64,000 bases of DNA from NCBI GenBank assembly GCA_045538835.1, contig JAZQEF010000011.1, positions 1 to 64,000 of the forward strand, given 5' to 3'. Within the stretch, counting starts at the first letter, position 1, and each line of letters starts with the position of its first letter. This document shows positions 16,620-25,796 of this stretch, one piece after another. Under the pieces are notes generated by a model that worked only from the letters and a program-made list of their open reading frames with translations, was not told the origin of the DNA and made no database searches. A program made the translations under genes and the position numbers. The DNA comes from RGIG6165 sp045538835. GTDB taxonomy: Bacteria; Bacillota; Clostridia; Oscillospirales; Feifaniaceae.

Positions 16620-18281
16620 ATGGAAGAAATGTCAAAAAACTTTATTGAAGAAATAATCGCTGACGATATTGCCGCAGGCAAAATAAAAAAGGTTCACACG
16701 CGTTTTCCGCCCGAGCCTAACGGTTACCTGCATCTCGGCAGCGCAAAAGCTATACTTATAAATTCAACTGCCGCAAAAAAATACGGCGGTCTTTTCAACC
16801 TGCGCTTTGATGATACCAATCCCGTAAAAGAGGATGTGGAATATGTCAAATCCATAGAGCAGGACATAAAATGGCTCACAGGGGAAGAGCCTTCGGGCGG
16901 CATCTTCTACGGAAGCGACTATTTTGATCAGTGCTATGAATTTGCAATCGCTCTCATCAAAAAGGGTCTCGCGTATGTGTGTGATCTTTCTCAGGAGGAG
17001 ATGAGGGAGTACAGAGGTACGCTGACAGAGCCCGGTAAGGATTCCCCTTACAGAAACAGAAGCATCGAGGAAAATCTTGACCTCTTCGAGCGTATGAAAA
17101 ACGGCGAGTTTGAGGACGGTTCAAAGGTACTCCGCGCAAAGATAGATATGGCATCTCCCAACATGAATATGCGCGATCCTGCCATTTACAGAATAGTACA
17201 CGCCTCACATCACAGACAGGGTGACAAGTGGTGCATCTATCCTCTTTACGATTTTGCGCATCCTATTCAGGACGTGCTTGAGGGTATCACGCACTCCTGC
17301 TGTTCGATAGAATTTGAAAACCACCGTCCGCTTTACGACTGGGTGGTGAACAACATAGACACCGATCACAAGTCGCATCAGTACGAATTTGCCCGTCTTA
17401 ACGTGACATATACGGTAATGAGCAAGCGCTATCTGCGCCACCTTGTCGAAACAGGTTATGTTGACGGTTGGGACGATCCCCGTCTGCCCACACTCTGCGC
17501 TCTGCGCAGAAGGGGCTACACACCCTCATCAATAATCGAGTTTGTCACAAGGGCAGGCGTTGCAAAGACGTACAGTCTTGTTGACATCGGTCTGCTCGAA
17601 TACTGTATCAGAAACGAACTCAACGAGTCTGCGCCCAGAAGAATTGCCGTTACACAGCCTCTTAAAGTAATCATCGACAACTATCCGGAGGGACAGACAG
17701 AATATATAGATATCCCAAATAACCCAAAAAATCCCGAAGAGGGTGTGCGCTCGCTTCCCTTTACTAAGGAACTTTATATCGAAAGAAGTGACTTTGAGGA
17801 GGTTCCGCCTCCCAAATTCTTCCGCTTAAAGCCTGAGGGCGAAGTTCGTCTTATGGGTTGTTATTATATCAAGTACGTGGGTTGCGACAAGGATGAAAAC
17901 GGCAATGTAACTGCTGTACACTGCACCTATGACCCTGAAACGAGAAACGGCTCATCACCCGACGGAAGAAAGGTCAAGGGTACTATCCACTGGCTTTCGA
18001 GTGAGTATGCTCAAAGTGTATCTCTCAGACTTTATGACAGGCTTTTCACGCTGGAAGACCTCGGCGATATGGAAGAGGGTACCGATTTCGGTGATTATCT
18101 CAACGAAAATTCACTTACTGTGCTTGACAATGCTTTTGTCGAGCCGTCACTTGCCGACAGTAAGCCGGGAGACCGTTTCCAATTTGTAAGAAACGGCTAC
18201 TTTTGCCGTGACAGCAAGTATGACAACACATTCAATCTCATTGTGGGACTCAAAGACAGTTACACACCAAAGGAGAAATAA
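16620..18281 (+). CDS. glnS: Glutaminyl-tRNA synthetase
   Basis: 553 residues, matching the E. coli enzyme (554). Class I motifs: HIGH-like GYLHLGSAKA near residue 40 and KMSKS-like VMSKRYL near residue 270. FRLKPEGEVRL and the beta-barrel C-terminal anticodon domain are intact. It charges tRNA-Gln directly. Many Firmicutes instead use GatCAB transamidation, and GlnRS in clostridia is generally regarded as acquired by transfer. AGGGGG lies 10 bases before the ATG; an ATG at 16629 is an alternative start. The stop overlaps the gltX ribosome site. Confidence 0.96.
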   Translation: MEEMSKNFIEEIIADDIAAGKIKKVHTRFPPEPNGYLHLGSAKAILINSTAAKKYGGLFNLRFDDTNPVKEDVEYVKSIEQDIKWLTGEEPSGGIFYGSDYFDQCYEFAIALIKKGLAYVCDLSQEEMREYRGTLTEPGKDSPYRNRSIEENLDLFERMKNGEFEDGSKVLRAKIDMASPNMNMRDPAIYRIVHASHHRQGDKWCIYPLYDFAHPIQDVLEGITHSCCSIEFENHRPLYDWVVNNIDTDHKSHQYEFARLNVTYTVMSKRYLRHLVETGYVDGWDDPRLPTLCALRRRGYTPSSIIEFVTRAGVAKTYSLVDIGLLEYCIRNELNESAPRRIAVTQPLKVIIDNYPEGQTEYIDIPNNPKNPEEGVRSLPFTKELYIERSDFEEVPPPKFFRLKPEGEVRLMGCYYIKYVGCDKDENGNVTAVHCTYDPETRNGSSPDGRKVKGTIHWLSSEYAQSVSLRLYDRLFTLEDLGDMEEGTDFGDYLNENSLTVLDNAFVEPSLADSKPGDRFQFVRNGYFCRDSKYDNTFNLIVGLKDSYTPKEK

Positions 18282-18282
18282 A

Positions 18283-19929
18283 ATGGATAACAATAAACTT
18301 GCAAAGCTTCTCTTCCCCGATGTCACCGAGACATCCGAGGATATATATGCAAAATATCCCAAAAGAGAACTGCCTGAAGGCGCCGCAGTAACAAGAATGG
18401 CGCCCTCGCCCACCGGCTTTGTCCATTTCGGAAGTATGTTTCCGACAGTTACAAGCGAACGCCTTGCAAAGCAGAGCGGCGGCGTATTTTATCTTCGTAT
18501 TGAAGATACCGATGCAAAGCGTGAAGTTGAGGGCGGCGTTGAAGATATAATCGAAACTTTCCGATACTACGGCATTGAATTTGACGAAGGCGCTACTACA
18601 GACGGTGACAAGGGGGCCTACGGTCCCTACCGTCAGAGACAGCGCAAGGACATTTATCATGTATTTGCAAAAGAACTTGTGCTTGCAGGCCATGCATACC
18701 CCTGCTTCTGCACAGAAGAAGAACTTGCAGATATACACAAACAGCAGGAAGCACAAAAAGCAAACTTCGGCTACTACGGCAAATGGGCAAAATGGCGTGA
18801 CAGAAGCATTGAAGATATAGAGGCGGCTCTCGCAGCAGGCACTCCCTACGTGCTCCGCTTCCGCAGTGAGGGCAGTATAGAGCGTAAAATAAAGCATACA
18901 GACCTTATTAAAGGCGACCTTGAACTTACGGAAAATGACATAGACCACGTTCTTTTAAAGTCGGACGGTATCCCCACATACCACTTTGCACATGTTGTTG
19001 ACGATCATCTTATGGGCACGACACACGTTGTCAGAGGTGACGAGTGGCTTTCAACACTTCCTTTCCACCTTCAGCTTTTTGATACGCTGGGTTGGAAGCG
19101 TCCCAAATACCTGCACATATCACCGCTTATGAAGATGGACGGCGATTCAAAAAGAAAACTTTCAAAGCGTAAAGACCCCGAGGCGGCAATGTCTTTCTAT
19201 CGCAGCGAGGGCTATCCCGTAGATGCTGTTTACGAATATGTCATGACAACGCTCAACTCCAATTTTGAGGAGTGGCGCAGGGCAAACAAGGATGCGAGCG
19301 CAAGAGACTTTAAATTCTCCCACAAGAAAATGAGTGTTTCGGGCTCACTTTTTGACCAGGATAAACTTACCGATGTTTCCAAGAATGTAATTGCCGCAAT
19401 GGATGCAGATACCGTATATGAACAGGTAACTGCATGGGCAAAGGATTACGACAAGGAACTCTATGACATACTCACCGCTGATGAAGCCCGCGCAAAGAGC
19501 ATATTTGCAATAGGCAGAGGAGGCAATAAGCCGAGAAAAGACCTCTCGGCATGGAAAGATGTCCGTGATTATGTGAGCATATTTTACCCCGTCATCTTCA
19601 AAGCAGAGAACACATTCCCCGAGAATGTACCCGACGCTGTTTCGGTGCTCCGTGATTTTGCAGACAGTTACGATTATGCAGACGATATGGACACATGGTT
19701 CTCAAAAATTAAGGAAATATGTGTAAAATACGGATATGCCGAAAAGACGGGCGACTACAAGAAAGAACCCGAAAAATACAAAGGCCATATAGGCGACATC
19801 TCATCAGTTATACGCGTTGCGGTCACAGGCCGTACAAATTCCCCCGATATGTATACAGTAATGCAGATAATCGGCAAGGAAGAGACGCTGAAGAGAGTTG
19901 ACGCAGCCATAGAATTTTTGAACAGGTGA
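18283..19929 (+). CDS. gltX: Glutamyl-tRNA synthetase
   Basis: 548 residues from the ATG at 18283, with AAAGGAG upstream inside the glnS stop region. Class I signature PSPTGFVHFGS near residue 43 and the KMSKS equivalent KRKLSKRKD near residue 287. The anticodon-binding alpha-helical cage is present, ending in VAVTGRTNSPDMY. The HIGH tetrad is HFGS rather than HVGG/HLGG, and the protein is longer than the usual 480-500 residues, so it belongs to a divergent GluRS subgroup. It follows glnS by one base and precedes trpS by four. Confidence 0.94.
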   Translation: MDNNKLAKLLFPDVTETSEDIYAKYPKRELPEGAAVTRMAPSPTGFVHFGSMFPTVTSERLAKQSGGVFYLRIEDTDAKREVEGGVEDIIETFRYYGIEFDEGATTDGDKGAYGPYRQRQRKDIYHVFAKELVLAGHAYPCFCTEEELADIHKQQEAQKANFGYYGKWAKWRDRSIEDIEAALAAGTPYVLRFRSEGSIERKIKHTDLIKGDLELTENDIDHVLLKSDGIPTYHFAHVVDDHLMGTTHVVRGDEWLSTLPFHLQLFDTLGWKRPKYLHISPLMKMDGDSKRKLSKRKDPEAAMSFYRSEGYPVDAVYEYVMTTLNSNFEEWRRANKDASARDFKFSHKKMSVSGSLFDQDKLTDVSKNVIAAMDADTVYEQVTAWAKDYDKELYDILTADEARAKSIFAIGRGGNKPRKDLSAWKDVRDYVSIFYPVIFKAENTFPENVPDAVSVLRDFADSYDYADDMDTWFSKIKEICVKYGYAEKTGDYKKEPEKYKGHIGDISSVIRVAVTGRTNSPDMYTVMQIIGKEETLKRVDAAIEFLNR

Positions 19930-19933
19930 TCAG

Positions 19934-20944
19934 ATGAACGATAAAAAAACCGTATTCAGCGGCATACAGCCCAGCGGAAAAATAACGCTCGGCAACTATC
20001 TCGGCGCAGTAAAAAACTGGGTTGATTTTCAAAATGACTGCCGCTGCATCTTTTGTGTCGTGGATGAACACGCCATTACAGTAAGGCAGGAGCCGGCAAA
20101 ACTGCGCGCTCAGACATTTGAACTGCTTGCACAGCTCATTGCCTGCGGCATAGACCCCGAAAAATATGACGATACTGTGCTCTACATCCAGAGCCACGTG
20201 CCCCAGCACGCCCAGCTTTCGTGGATACTCAACTGCTACACCATGTTTGGTGAACTGTCGAGAATGACTCAGTTTAAAGACAAGAGTTCAAAATATTCAG
20301 ATAACATAAATGCGGGGCTTTTCACCTATCCTGTACTTATGGCTGCCGACATTCTTCTTTACAAGACCGACATCGTACCCGTCGGTATCGACCAGAAGCA
20401 GCATCTTGAACTTGCACGCACTATAGCACAGCGTTTCAACGGAGTATACGGAGATACATTTACCGTGCCCGAGCCGTTTATACCTAAGGCAGGCGCAAAA
20501 ATAATGAGTCTGTCCGAGCCCACAAAGAAAATGAGCAAGAGTGACTCAAACGAAAACGGCTATATTCTGCTTGCAGACACACCCGATGTGATAAACCGCA
20601 AGATAAAGCGCGCCGTTACCGACAGTGAGGCGCTTGTTTGCCGCCGCGATGACAAACCCGGCGTAAACAATCTTATGACTATCTATTCAATTGCTACAGG
20701 CAAGAGTGACGACGAGATAGTGAGGGAATTCGAGGGCAAGGGTTACGGCGACTTCAAAGCCGCCGTTGCGGAGGCACTTATCGAAATGCTCCGTCCCATC
20801 CAGGAGAAAAAAGACTATCTGCTTAAAAATAAGGATCACCTTGAAAAGATATACACAGAATCTGCAAAAAAAGCAGAATGGCTTGCTGCGCGCACGCTTG
20901 AAAAGGTCTACCGCAAGGTCGGATTTGTTGCGAAAGGAAAATAA
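19934..20944 (+). CDS. trpS: Tryptophanyl-tRNA synthetase
   Basis: 336 residues, the normal bacterial size. SGIQPSGKITLGNYLG carries the HIGH equivalent (TLGN), and KKMSKSD lies near residue 200. Tryptophan-binding VDEHAIT and MAADILLY segments are present. It is third in the synthetase operon. Ribosome site AGGTGATCAG is weak, so translation may be coupled to gltX. Confidence 0.96.
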   Translation: MNDKKTVFSGIQPSGKITLGNYLGAVKNWVDFQNDCRCIFCVVDEHAITVRQEPAKLRAQTFELLAQLIACGIDPEKYDDTVLYIQSHVPQHAQLSWILNCYTMFGELSRMTQFKDKSSKYSDNINAGLFTYPVLMAADILLYKTDIVPVGIDQKQHLELARTIAQRFNGVYGDTFTVPEPFIPKAGAKIMSLSEPTKKMSKSDSNENGYILLADTPDVINRKIKRAVTDSEALVCRRDDKPGVNNLMTIYSIATGKSDDEIVREFEGKGYGDFKAAVAEALIEMLRPIQEKKDYLLKNKDHLEKIYTESAKKAEWLAARTLEKVYRKVGFVAKGK

Positions 20945-20946
20945 GT

Positions 20947-22011
20947 ATGATAAAACTTGCACTTCTGTGCATTATTGCGGCTTTTTTGCTGTCGCTGGCG
21001 CTCACGCCTATGGCAAAAAAACTTGCCGTACACTTTGGTGTTATAGACATACCCAAAGATTCTCGTAGAATGCACAAAAAACCCATTCCGAGAATGGGCG
21101 GTCTTGCAATTTACATTGCTTTTATTGTTGTATCACTGTCTGTGTGCAATATTGATAAAAAACTTCTTTTAACACTTGCAGGGGCAACACTTATAACGGT
21201 GCTCGGCATAATCGATGACAAGTATGCGCTTCCTCCGCTTCCCAAACTGATAGTTCAGCTCATAGCGGCAGCACTTCCCGTTATCGGCGGTCTGCGCATA
21301 GACTTTTTAAATCCTTTTGGCGTTGCAGAAAAAGGCTATTGGTTTATGGGCTGGCTCTCTATACCGCTTACCATAGTGTGGATAGTCGGTGTCACAAATG
21401 CCATAAACTTTGTTGACGGCCTTGACGGTCTTGCAGGCGGCGTTGCTACAATTGCCTGCGCCTCACTTCTGGCGACTGCTGTTTTAACAGGTGCATCGTA
21501 CAACTCGATAATTCTTTTATCGGCACTTATAGGCGCTTGTCTTGGCTTTTTGCCGTACAATTTTCATCCCGCATCGGTGTTTATGGGAGATACCGGTTCG
21601 ACGTTGCTGGGCTATATGCTCTCGATCATTGCAGTGGGAGGTATGTTTAAGACGACAATAACGGTTTCTTTTATCATTCCCGTCATTGCGCTGGGTCTGC
21701 CCATAGTCGACACTGCCTTTGTGATAGTGCGCCGTATGCTTCACGGAAAAAGCCCGATGTCTCCTGACAAGACGCATTTGCACCATAAACTTATAGAACT
21801 CGGTTTTTCACAGGTAAAGACGGTTCTTATCATCTATTTCATGTGTGCGATATGCGGAATCATCTCAGTCGGACTTGCAACAGATTACAATTCCACGATG
21901 TGGTGGACAGTCCTTGTTTCGTATATACTTTGTATATTCTTTGTGAGAATCATTCTCACTGCTTATCACAAGAAAGAACTTGATAAAAAGGAGGATGCAA
22001 ATAATGGATAA
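20947..22011 (+). CDS. Undecaprenyl-phosphate HexNAc-1-phosphate transferase (TagO/WecA family)
   Basis: 354 residues with about eleven membrane segments. Family motifs: PRMGGLAIY, IDDKYALPP, NAINFVDGLDGLAGG and FMGDTGSTLLGY. It transfers GlcNAc-1-P (or a related sugar) from UDP onto undecaprenyl phosphate, which starts teichoic acid or polysaccharide synthesis at the cytoplasmic membrane face. The adjacent UDP-GlcNAc 2-epimerase fits a TagO-MnaA teichoic-acid-type pair. It starts 2 bases after the trpS stop, so it rides on the synthetase transcript. Confidence 0.88.
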   Translation: MIKLALLCIIAAFLLSLALTPMAKKLAVHFGVIDIPKDSRRMHKKPIPRMGGLAIYIAFIVVSLSVCNIDKKLLLTLAGATLITVLGIIDDKYALPPLPKLIVQLIAAALPVIGGLRIDFLNPFGVAEKGYWFMGWLSIPLTIVWIVGVTNAINFVDGLDGLAGGVATIACASLLATAVLTGASYNSIILLSALIGACLGFLPYNFHPASVFMGDTGSTLLGYMLSIIAVGGMFKTTITVSFIIPVIALGLPIVDTAFVIVRRMLHGKSPMSPDKTHLHHKLIELGFSQVKTVLIIYFMCAICGIISVGLATDYNSTMWWTVLVSYILCIFFVRIILTAYHKKELDKKEDANNG

Positions 22012-23152
22012 AATTAAAGTCCTTGCCGTATTCGGCACAAGACCTGAGGCTATAAAGATGGCGCCTCTGGTTCTCAAACTAAAGGAATATGAACAGATAG
22101 ACTGCCGTGTCTGTGTTACTGCACAGCACAGAGAAATGCTGGATATGGTGCTTGATCTATTTGAGATAAAGCCCGATTATGACCTTGATATCATGGCTCC
22201 GGGACAGACGCTCTGCGGAATATCGTCAAAAGTTATCGCAGGTATGGCTGACGTGTACGGTGATTTTGCGCCTGACCTTGTCCTTGTTCACGGTGACACA
22301 ACAACGGCAGTTACAGCCGCTTTCGCGGCATTCTACTGCGGCGCAAAGGTAGGCCATGTCGAAGCAGGCCTGCGCTCGTTTGACAAATATTCACCCTATC
22401 CCGAAGAGATGAACAGAGTGCTCATCAGCGACATTGCAGATCTTCATTTTGCGGCAACTCCCGACAATCGAAAAAATCTTTTGGCGGAAAATGTTAAAAC
22501 GGGCATTACGGTTACGGGTAATACAGTCATAGATGCTCTCGACTACACGGTAAAAGGCGGTTATGTATATAAAAACAGCGAAATTTCCGATTGTCTTGCC
22601 GCTTGCACCGACAAGAAGATAATTCTTATGACGGCACACAGAAGAGAAAACATCGGTCAGCCTTTTGTCAACATATTTACGGCGGTTAAAAACATTGCTT
22701 CAAAGCACCCCGAAGTGCAATTTATATATCCCGTTCATCCCAATCCCAAGGTGCGTGACGTTGCGCACGAAATGCTTGGCGACGTGTCAAACGTGCTTCT
22801 CACTTCACCTGTCGACACAGATGATATGCACAATCTTATTAAGGCAAGTTATCTTGTTCTGACAGATTCGGGCGGTCTTCAGGAGGAGGCGCCCTCACTC
22901 GGCAGACCTGTTCTTGTTCTGCGCACCGAGACCGAGCGTCCCGAAGCAGTTGATGCGGGTACTGTCAAAATGACGGGTATCGAGCAAGCCGATATAGAAA
23001 ATGACCTCGAAACACTGCTGACAAACAGTGATGTTTATAACAAAATGGCACACGCCGTCAATCCTTACGGCGACGGGAATGCAAGTAAACGTATTGCAGA
23101 GGCTATTCTCCACCACTTTGGCAAAGGTGAAGCACCCAAAGACTTCCGCTGA
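22004..23152 (+). CDS. mnaA: UDP-N-acetylglucosamine 2-epimerase (non-hydrolysing)
   Basis: 382 residues from the ATG at 22004, with AAGGAGG upstream; it overlaps the previous gene by 8 bases. Motifs FGTRPEAIKMAPL, LVHGDTTTA, VEAGLRSFD, TAHRRENIG and DSGGLQEEAP are complete, including the catalytic acidic residues. It interconverts UDP-GlcNAc and UDP-ManNAc. It is a separate copy from the CapG-type epimerase at 36.8 kb. The likely use is supplying ManNAc for linkage units built on the TagO-type lipid. Confidence 0.93.
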   Translation: MDKIKVLAVFGTRPEAIKMAPLVLKLKEYEQIDCRVCVTAQHREMLDMVLDLFEIKPDYDLDIMAPGQTLCGISSKVIAGMADVYGDFAPDLVLVHGDTTTAVTAAFAAFYCGAKVGHVEAGLRSFDKYSPYPEEMNRVLISDIADLHFAATPDNRKNLLAENVKTGITVTGNTVIDALDYTVKGGYVYKNSEISDCLAACTDKKIILMTAHRRENIGQPFVNIFTAVKNIASKHPEVQFIYPVHPNPKVRDVAHEMLGDVSNVLLTSPVDTDDMHNLIKASYLVLTDSGGLQEEAPSLGRPVLVLRTETERPEAVDAGTVKMTGIEQADIENDLETLLTNSDVYNKMAHAVNPYGDGNASKRIAEAILHHFGKGEAPKDFR

Positions 23153-23166
23153 AACGGAGACCTTGT

Positions 23167-23862
23167 ATGAAGGAGAAAATTAAACTCTTTTTTACAATTT
23201 TAATATTTGCAGTTATTTCCGTACTTCTCTTTATGTGGCTGCCCTCGGCAGGCACTATAGTGACGACTTCGCCCTCCACACCTATGGACTCGGAGGAATT
23301 TTCGGGCGATGCACTTGAACTCCAAGAAGACGACTACGAAACGCTTGAGATCGATAAGGAGTCACTTGATGCGATGCTCCAAAGTTACGAAAAGCCATCA
23401 AAACTCTCTATGGATATAACTTTTACGCTGTCTCCCTCATCTGGAAACAGTTCTACGACTTATATCACATATGATAAAAGCGGTTCAAAGGAAACGATAC
23501 GCTATTATTCAGCAGGGAATAAACTGCTTACTGCCTACACCATCACTTCAAACGGTGTCAGTGTGAGTGATAATTCAACAGGCGAGAGTTACACTCTGCC
23601 CGCAAACAGCATTTTTACCTCCGACAGGCTGCTGGGGCTTCCCGATCTTGAATGGTTCTACAATGCATCAAACTCGAATGTATCGGAGATGCGTTTTGAC
23701 ACGCTCGGCGACACGAGGGTCATATATGTCGAGTACAGATATCCCCGTCTGTCACAGACAGAGAAATATTGGATATCTACGGAAAACGGCATTGTGCTCA
23801 GAGCCGAAACTGTGATGAACGGAAGAACTTATATGACAGTTTCCGTAACGGATATAAACTAA
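23167..23862 (+). CDS. Membrane-anchored extracytoplasmic protein of unknown function
   Basis: 231 residues. One N-terminal membrane segment (residues 7-26) is followed by an acidic linker (EEFSGDALELQEDDYETLEID) and about 150 residues of predicted beta-strands. The outline, with KYWISTENGIVLRAET near the end, resembles the LolA/LppX-type lipoprotein fold, but the family is not recognized with confidence. It is the last gene of the synthetase-TagO-MnaA run (15-base gap, GGAG ribosome site), which hints at a role in envelope polymer handling. Confidence 0.7.
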   Translation: MKEKIKLFFTILIFAVISVLLFMWLPSAGTIVTTSPSTPMDSEEFSGDALELQEDDYETLEIDKESLDAMLQSYEKPSKLSMDITFTLSPSSGNSSTTYITYDKSGSKETIRYYSAGNKLLTAYTITSNGVSVSDNSTGESYTLPANSIFTSDRLLGLPDLEWFYNASNSNVSEMRFDTLGDTRVIYVEYRYPRLSQTEKYWISTENGIVLRAETVMNGRTYMTVSVTDIN

Positions 23863-23887
23863 AAGCAGGACTAAAAGTCCTGCTTTT
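23861..23887. terminator. Bidirectional terminator
   Basis: AAAAGCAGGAC (23861-23871), TAAAA loop, GTCCTGCTTTT (23877-23887). It ends the plus-strand run and the minus-strand ECF gene. Confidence 0.92.
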
Positions 23888-24401
23888 TTATGTGTTTTTC
23901 TATAATACTGGTGATAGGTCTGTATAATATCAGCATAAGAAGAAAATTTCCTGCTCCGTGGACAAGGTCCCACGGAATACCTGCTATCCACCATGCAAAT
24001 GCACTTTTAAGACCTGCCTCCAATGTGTCCCCCAGAAAAATATATACTATGGAACACAGCGCGCCGAACATCAGTCCAAAGCATCCTGAGAAAAGGCTCC
24101 AAAAAAGAGGAGACTTCACCTTTTTAAACAGCCTTGCCGCAATCGCAACAAGCGGCCAGACATAAAGATACATTATCCACCACAGGTGAAACCCGAAAAC
24201 TGCCCCCTCTATCAGTATAAACACAGGAATGACAAAATATATGCTTTTGCCGAAATACAGTGCAAATATTATCACCCAGAAGGTCGTAAGTTCAATGTTC
24301 TGCAACCCTATAAGTGTAAATTTGCAGACCTCTATTATTGCCACCATAAGACCGACTGTGACGATCTCACGGGCGGTCAGTTTTGCATTGAGTTTACTCA
24401 T
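23871..24401 (-). CDS. ECF transporter substrate-binding (S) component, probably for cobalamin or a precursor
   Basis: 176 residues with about six membrane segments. The N-terminus (LTAREIVTVGLMVAIIEVCKFTL) is typical of ECF S components, which dock on a shared EcfT-EcfA module encoded elsewhere. It follows the DUF4430 gene by 3 bases. Both lie behind a cobalamin riboswitch, so the likely substrate is B12, cobinamide or a lower-ligand precursor. Related families predicted for this are CblT and CbrT; I cannot say which it belongs to. There is no energy-coupling module in the window. Confidence 0.75.
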   Translation of the reverse strand: MSKLNAKLTAREIVTVGLMVAIIEVCKFTLIGLQNIELTTFWVIIFALYFGKSIYFVIPVFILIEGAVFGFHLWWIMYLYVWPLVAIAARLFKKVKSPLFWSLFSGCFGLMFGALCSIVYIFLGDTLEAGLKSAFAWWIAGIPWDLVHGAGNFLLMLILYRPITSIIEKHIKKQDF

Positions 24402-24404
24402 TTC

Positions 24405-24800
24405 TTATCCAATAGTGTAGACGATGCCGAATACATCGCCGTCTTCCACAGGCTGTTCGTCAATTCCGTAGTTGCAGTATTCACCGTTTACATAAAATGC
24501 CCAATATGCCCCGTTTGTATCGTAATCGGCAACTTCACCGTTTACTTCACTTACCATAATGCCGTACTGCCCCTCTGTGCCCGAGAAAGTCAGTCCTTCT
24601 GCCTCTTCCATCACTTCTCCTAAGTACTGTGCGTCCGTGTTTACGGTATATGTCGTGACAGTTTCGCTCTGTGATGTGACTTCTATAGTAACTGTTTTGC
24701 TTCCCTCTACAGGTTTCTCACGGAAATTCACATATACAAATGCCATTGCCGCCGCAAGTATAAGTACAATTACTATGCCTAGTATCTTTTTTGTTTTCAT
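24405..24800 (-). CDS. Membrane-anchored DUF4430 (transcobalamin beta-domain-like) protein
   Basis: 131 residues from the ATG at 24800 (AAAGGAG 6 bases upstream; the longer frame to 24890 runs through the riboswitch terminator). An N-terminal membrane anchor (ILGIVIVLILAAAMAFVYV) with no lipobox precedes a DUF4430 domain containing GQYGIMVSEVNG, GAYWAFYVNGEY and the YGIDEQPVEDGDVF segment. This domain family is related to the C-terminal domain of vertebrate transcobalamin and intrinsic factor. With the riboswitch upstream and an ECF S component downstream, it is most simply a cell-surface corrinoid-binding protein; that function is inferred. Confidence 0.8.
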   Translation of the reverse strand: MKTKKILGIVIVLILAAAMAFVYVNFREKPVEGSKTVTIEVTSQSETVTTYTVNTDAQYLGEVMEEAEGLTFSGTEGQYGIMVSEVNGEVADYDTNGAYWAFYVNGEYCNYGIDEQPVEDGDVFGIVYTIG

Positions 24801-24823
24801 ATTCTCTCCTTTAAATAAAAATA

Positions 24824-24846
24824 GCCTTTTACAGACAGTAAAAGGC
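24824..24846 (-). terminator. Riboswitch-controlled terminator
   Basis: On the minus strand GCCTTTTAC pairs with GTAAAAGGC over 9 bp with a 5-base loop, followed by TATTTTTATTT. It lies between the cobalamin aptamer and the DUF4430 ribosome site, the place of an expression-platform terminator that forms when cobalamin is bound. Confidence 0.85.
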
Positions 24847-24894
24847 CATAATAATAAACTTTGCCTATACCAATTACTCGTGGTCTGCATTTAT

Positions 24895-25064
24895 TCACAG
24901 GCAGGTCTTCTGACTTGTGTTCTCCGTATTATTTCCCTTCTCGACAATTATGTCAATGGTATGAAATAACCCTCCCACTTACAGCGACGAGTTCGTGCAG
25001 GACTTACACCTGCTTCCCTTTTCACCGAATCGAGTATAAAACTCATTCGACACCTGTAAATTTA
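24895..25064 (-). ncRNA. Cobalamin (B12) riboswitch aptamer
   Basis: On the minus strand the conserved B12 box AGTCAGAAGACCTGCCTGT lies at 24915-24897. GCAGGTGTAAGTCCTGC precedes it with CGCTGTAA and GGGAGGG elements in the expected order. The 5' strand (ACAGGTGTCGAATGAG, about 25059-25044) can pair with the box end to close P1. It controls the DUF4430 and ECF genes through the terminator at 24824-24846. The 5' edge touches the stop codon of the DUF554 gene. A weak promoter (TTCGTA, 17-base spacer, TATAAA at 25083-25078) may lie inside that gene. Confidence 0.95.
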
Positions 25065-25796
25065 CAATATGATATTTTTTATAAGCGCATATATCGCCGG
25101 TACGAATATCGACGGCAACATATTTGCAACATTAAGTTTTTTTATGTCAAGCGTTGTGAAACCGATGCACATAATGAGAACATTTCCCACAAGCGACATC
25201 TGCGATATTACTTCGGTCGGAATAAAACTTCCTGCAACTACTGCAAGTATTGTTATAACGCCCTGATATACCGCAACGGCAACCGCCGAAAATGCAACCC
25301 CGACACCAAGCGTTGTGGCAAGTATCATTGAGGTCACGCCGTCAAGAAGTGCCTTTATGTAGAGCATCTGCGGATTGCCTGCCATACCGTCCTCAATACT
25401 TCCAACTATTGCCATAGCACCGACGCAGAAAATAATGGATGCCGACACAAAGCCTTTGACGAATGTATCGCTGTCACCGTGTCCTGAAAATTTATTACCG
25501 AGCGCCTTGCCGAGTTTTTCAAATCCGACATCTATTTTGCAAAGTTCCCCTATCACCGTGCCTATTGCAAGAGATATTACCATAAGCAGCAGATCTGTCG
25601 TTTCAAGCCCGTTGTCTGTCACTTTTATACAGTTTGCAAGCGCGCCTGCAATGCCCATTATTATGACTGATATAAATATCGCATTCTGCAGATTGGTTTT
25701 CAGTTTTTCGGGCAGACCTTTGCGAAACAGTATGCCTATTATCGAGCCTTCCAAGATGGCGGCGGCATTAACTAATGTGCCTGTTCCGGGAATCAC
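25062..25796 (-). CDS. DUF554 (YdfK-like) membrane protein
   Basis: 244 residues, GTG start at 25796 with GGGAGG 9 bases upstream; it overlaps the pncB stop (GTGA). About seven membrane segments contain the family's glycine-rich helices (GTLVNAAAILEGSIIG, AIGTVIGE, MAIVGSIEDG). The function is unknown; a transport role has been suggested for relatives. Coupling to pncB suggests cotranslation. The cobalamin aptamer begins at its stop codon. Confidence 0.88.
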   Translation of the reverse strand: MIPGTGTLVNAAAILEGSIIGILFRKGLPEKLKTNLQNAIFISVIIMGIAGALANCIKVTDNGLETTDLLLMVISLAIGTVIGELCKIDVGFEKLGKALGNKFSGHGDSDTFVKGFVSASIIFCVGAMAIVGSIEDGMAGNPQMLYIKALLDGVTSMILATTLGVGVAFSAVAVAVYQGVITILAVVAGSFIPTEVISQMSLVGNVLIMCIGFTTLDIKKLNVANMLPSIFVPAIYALIKNIIL

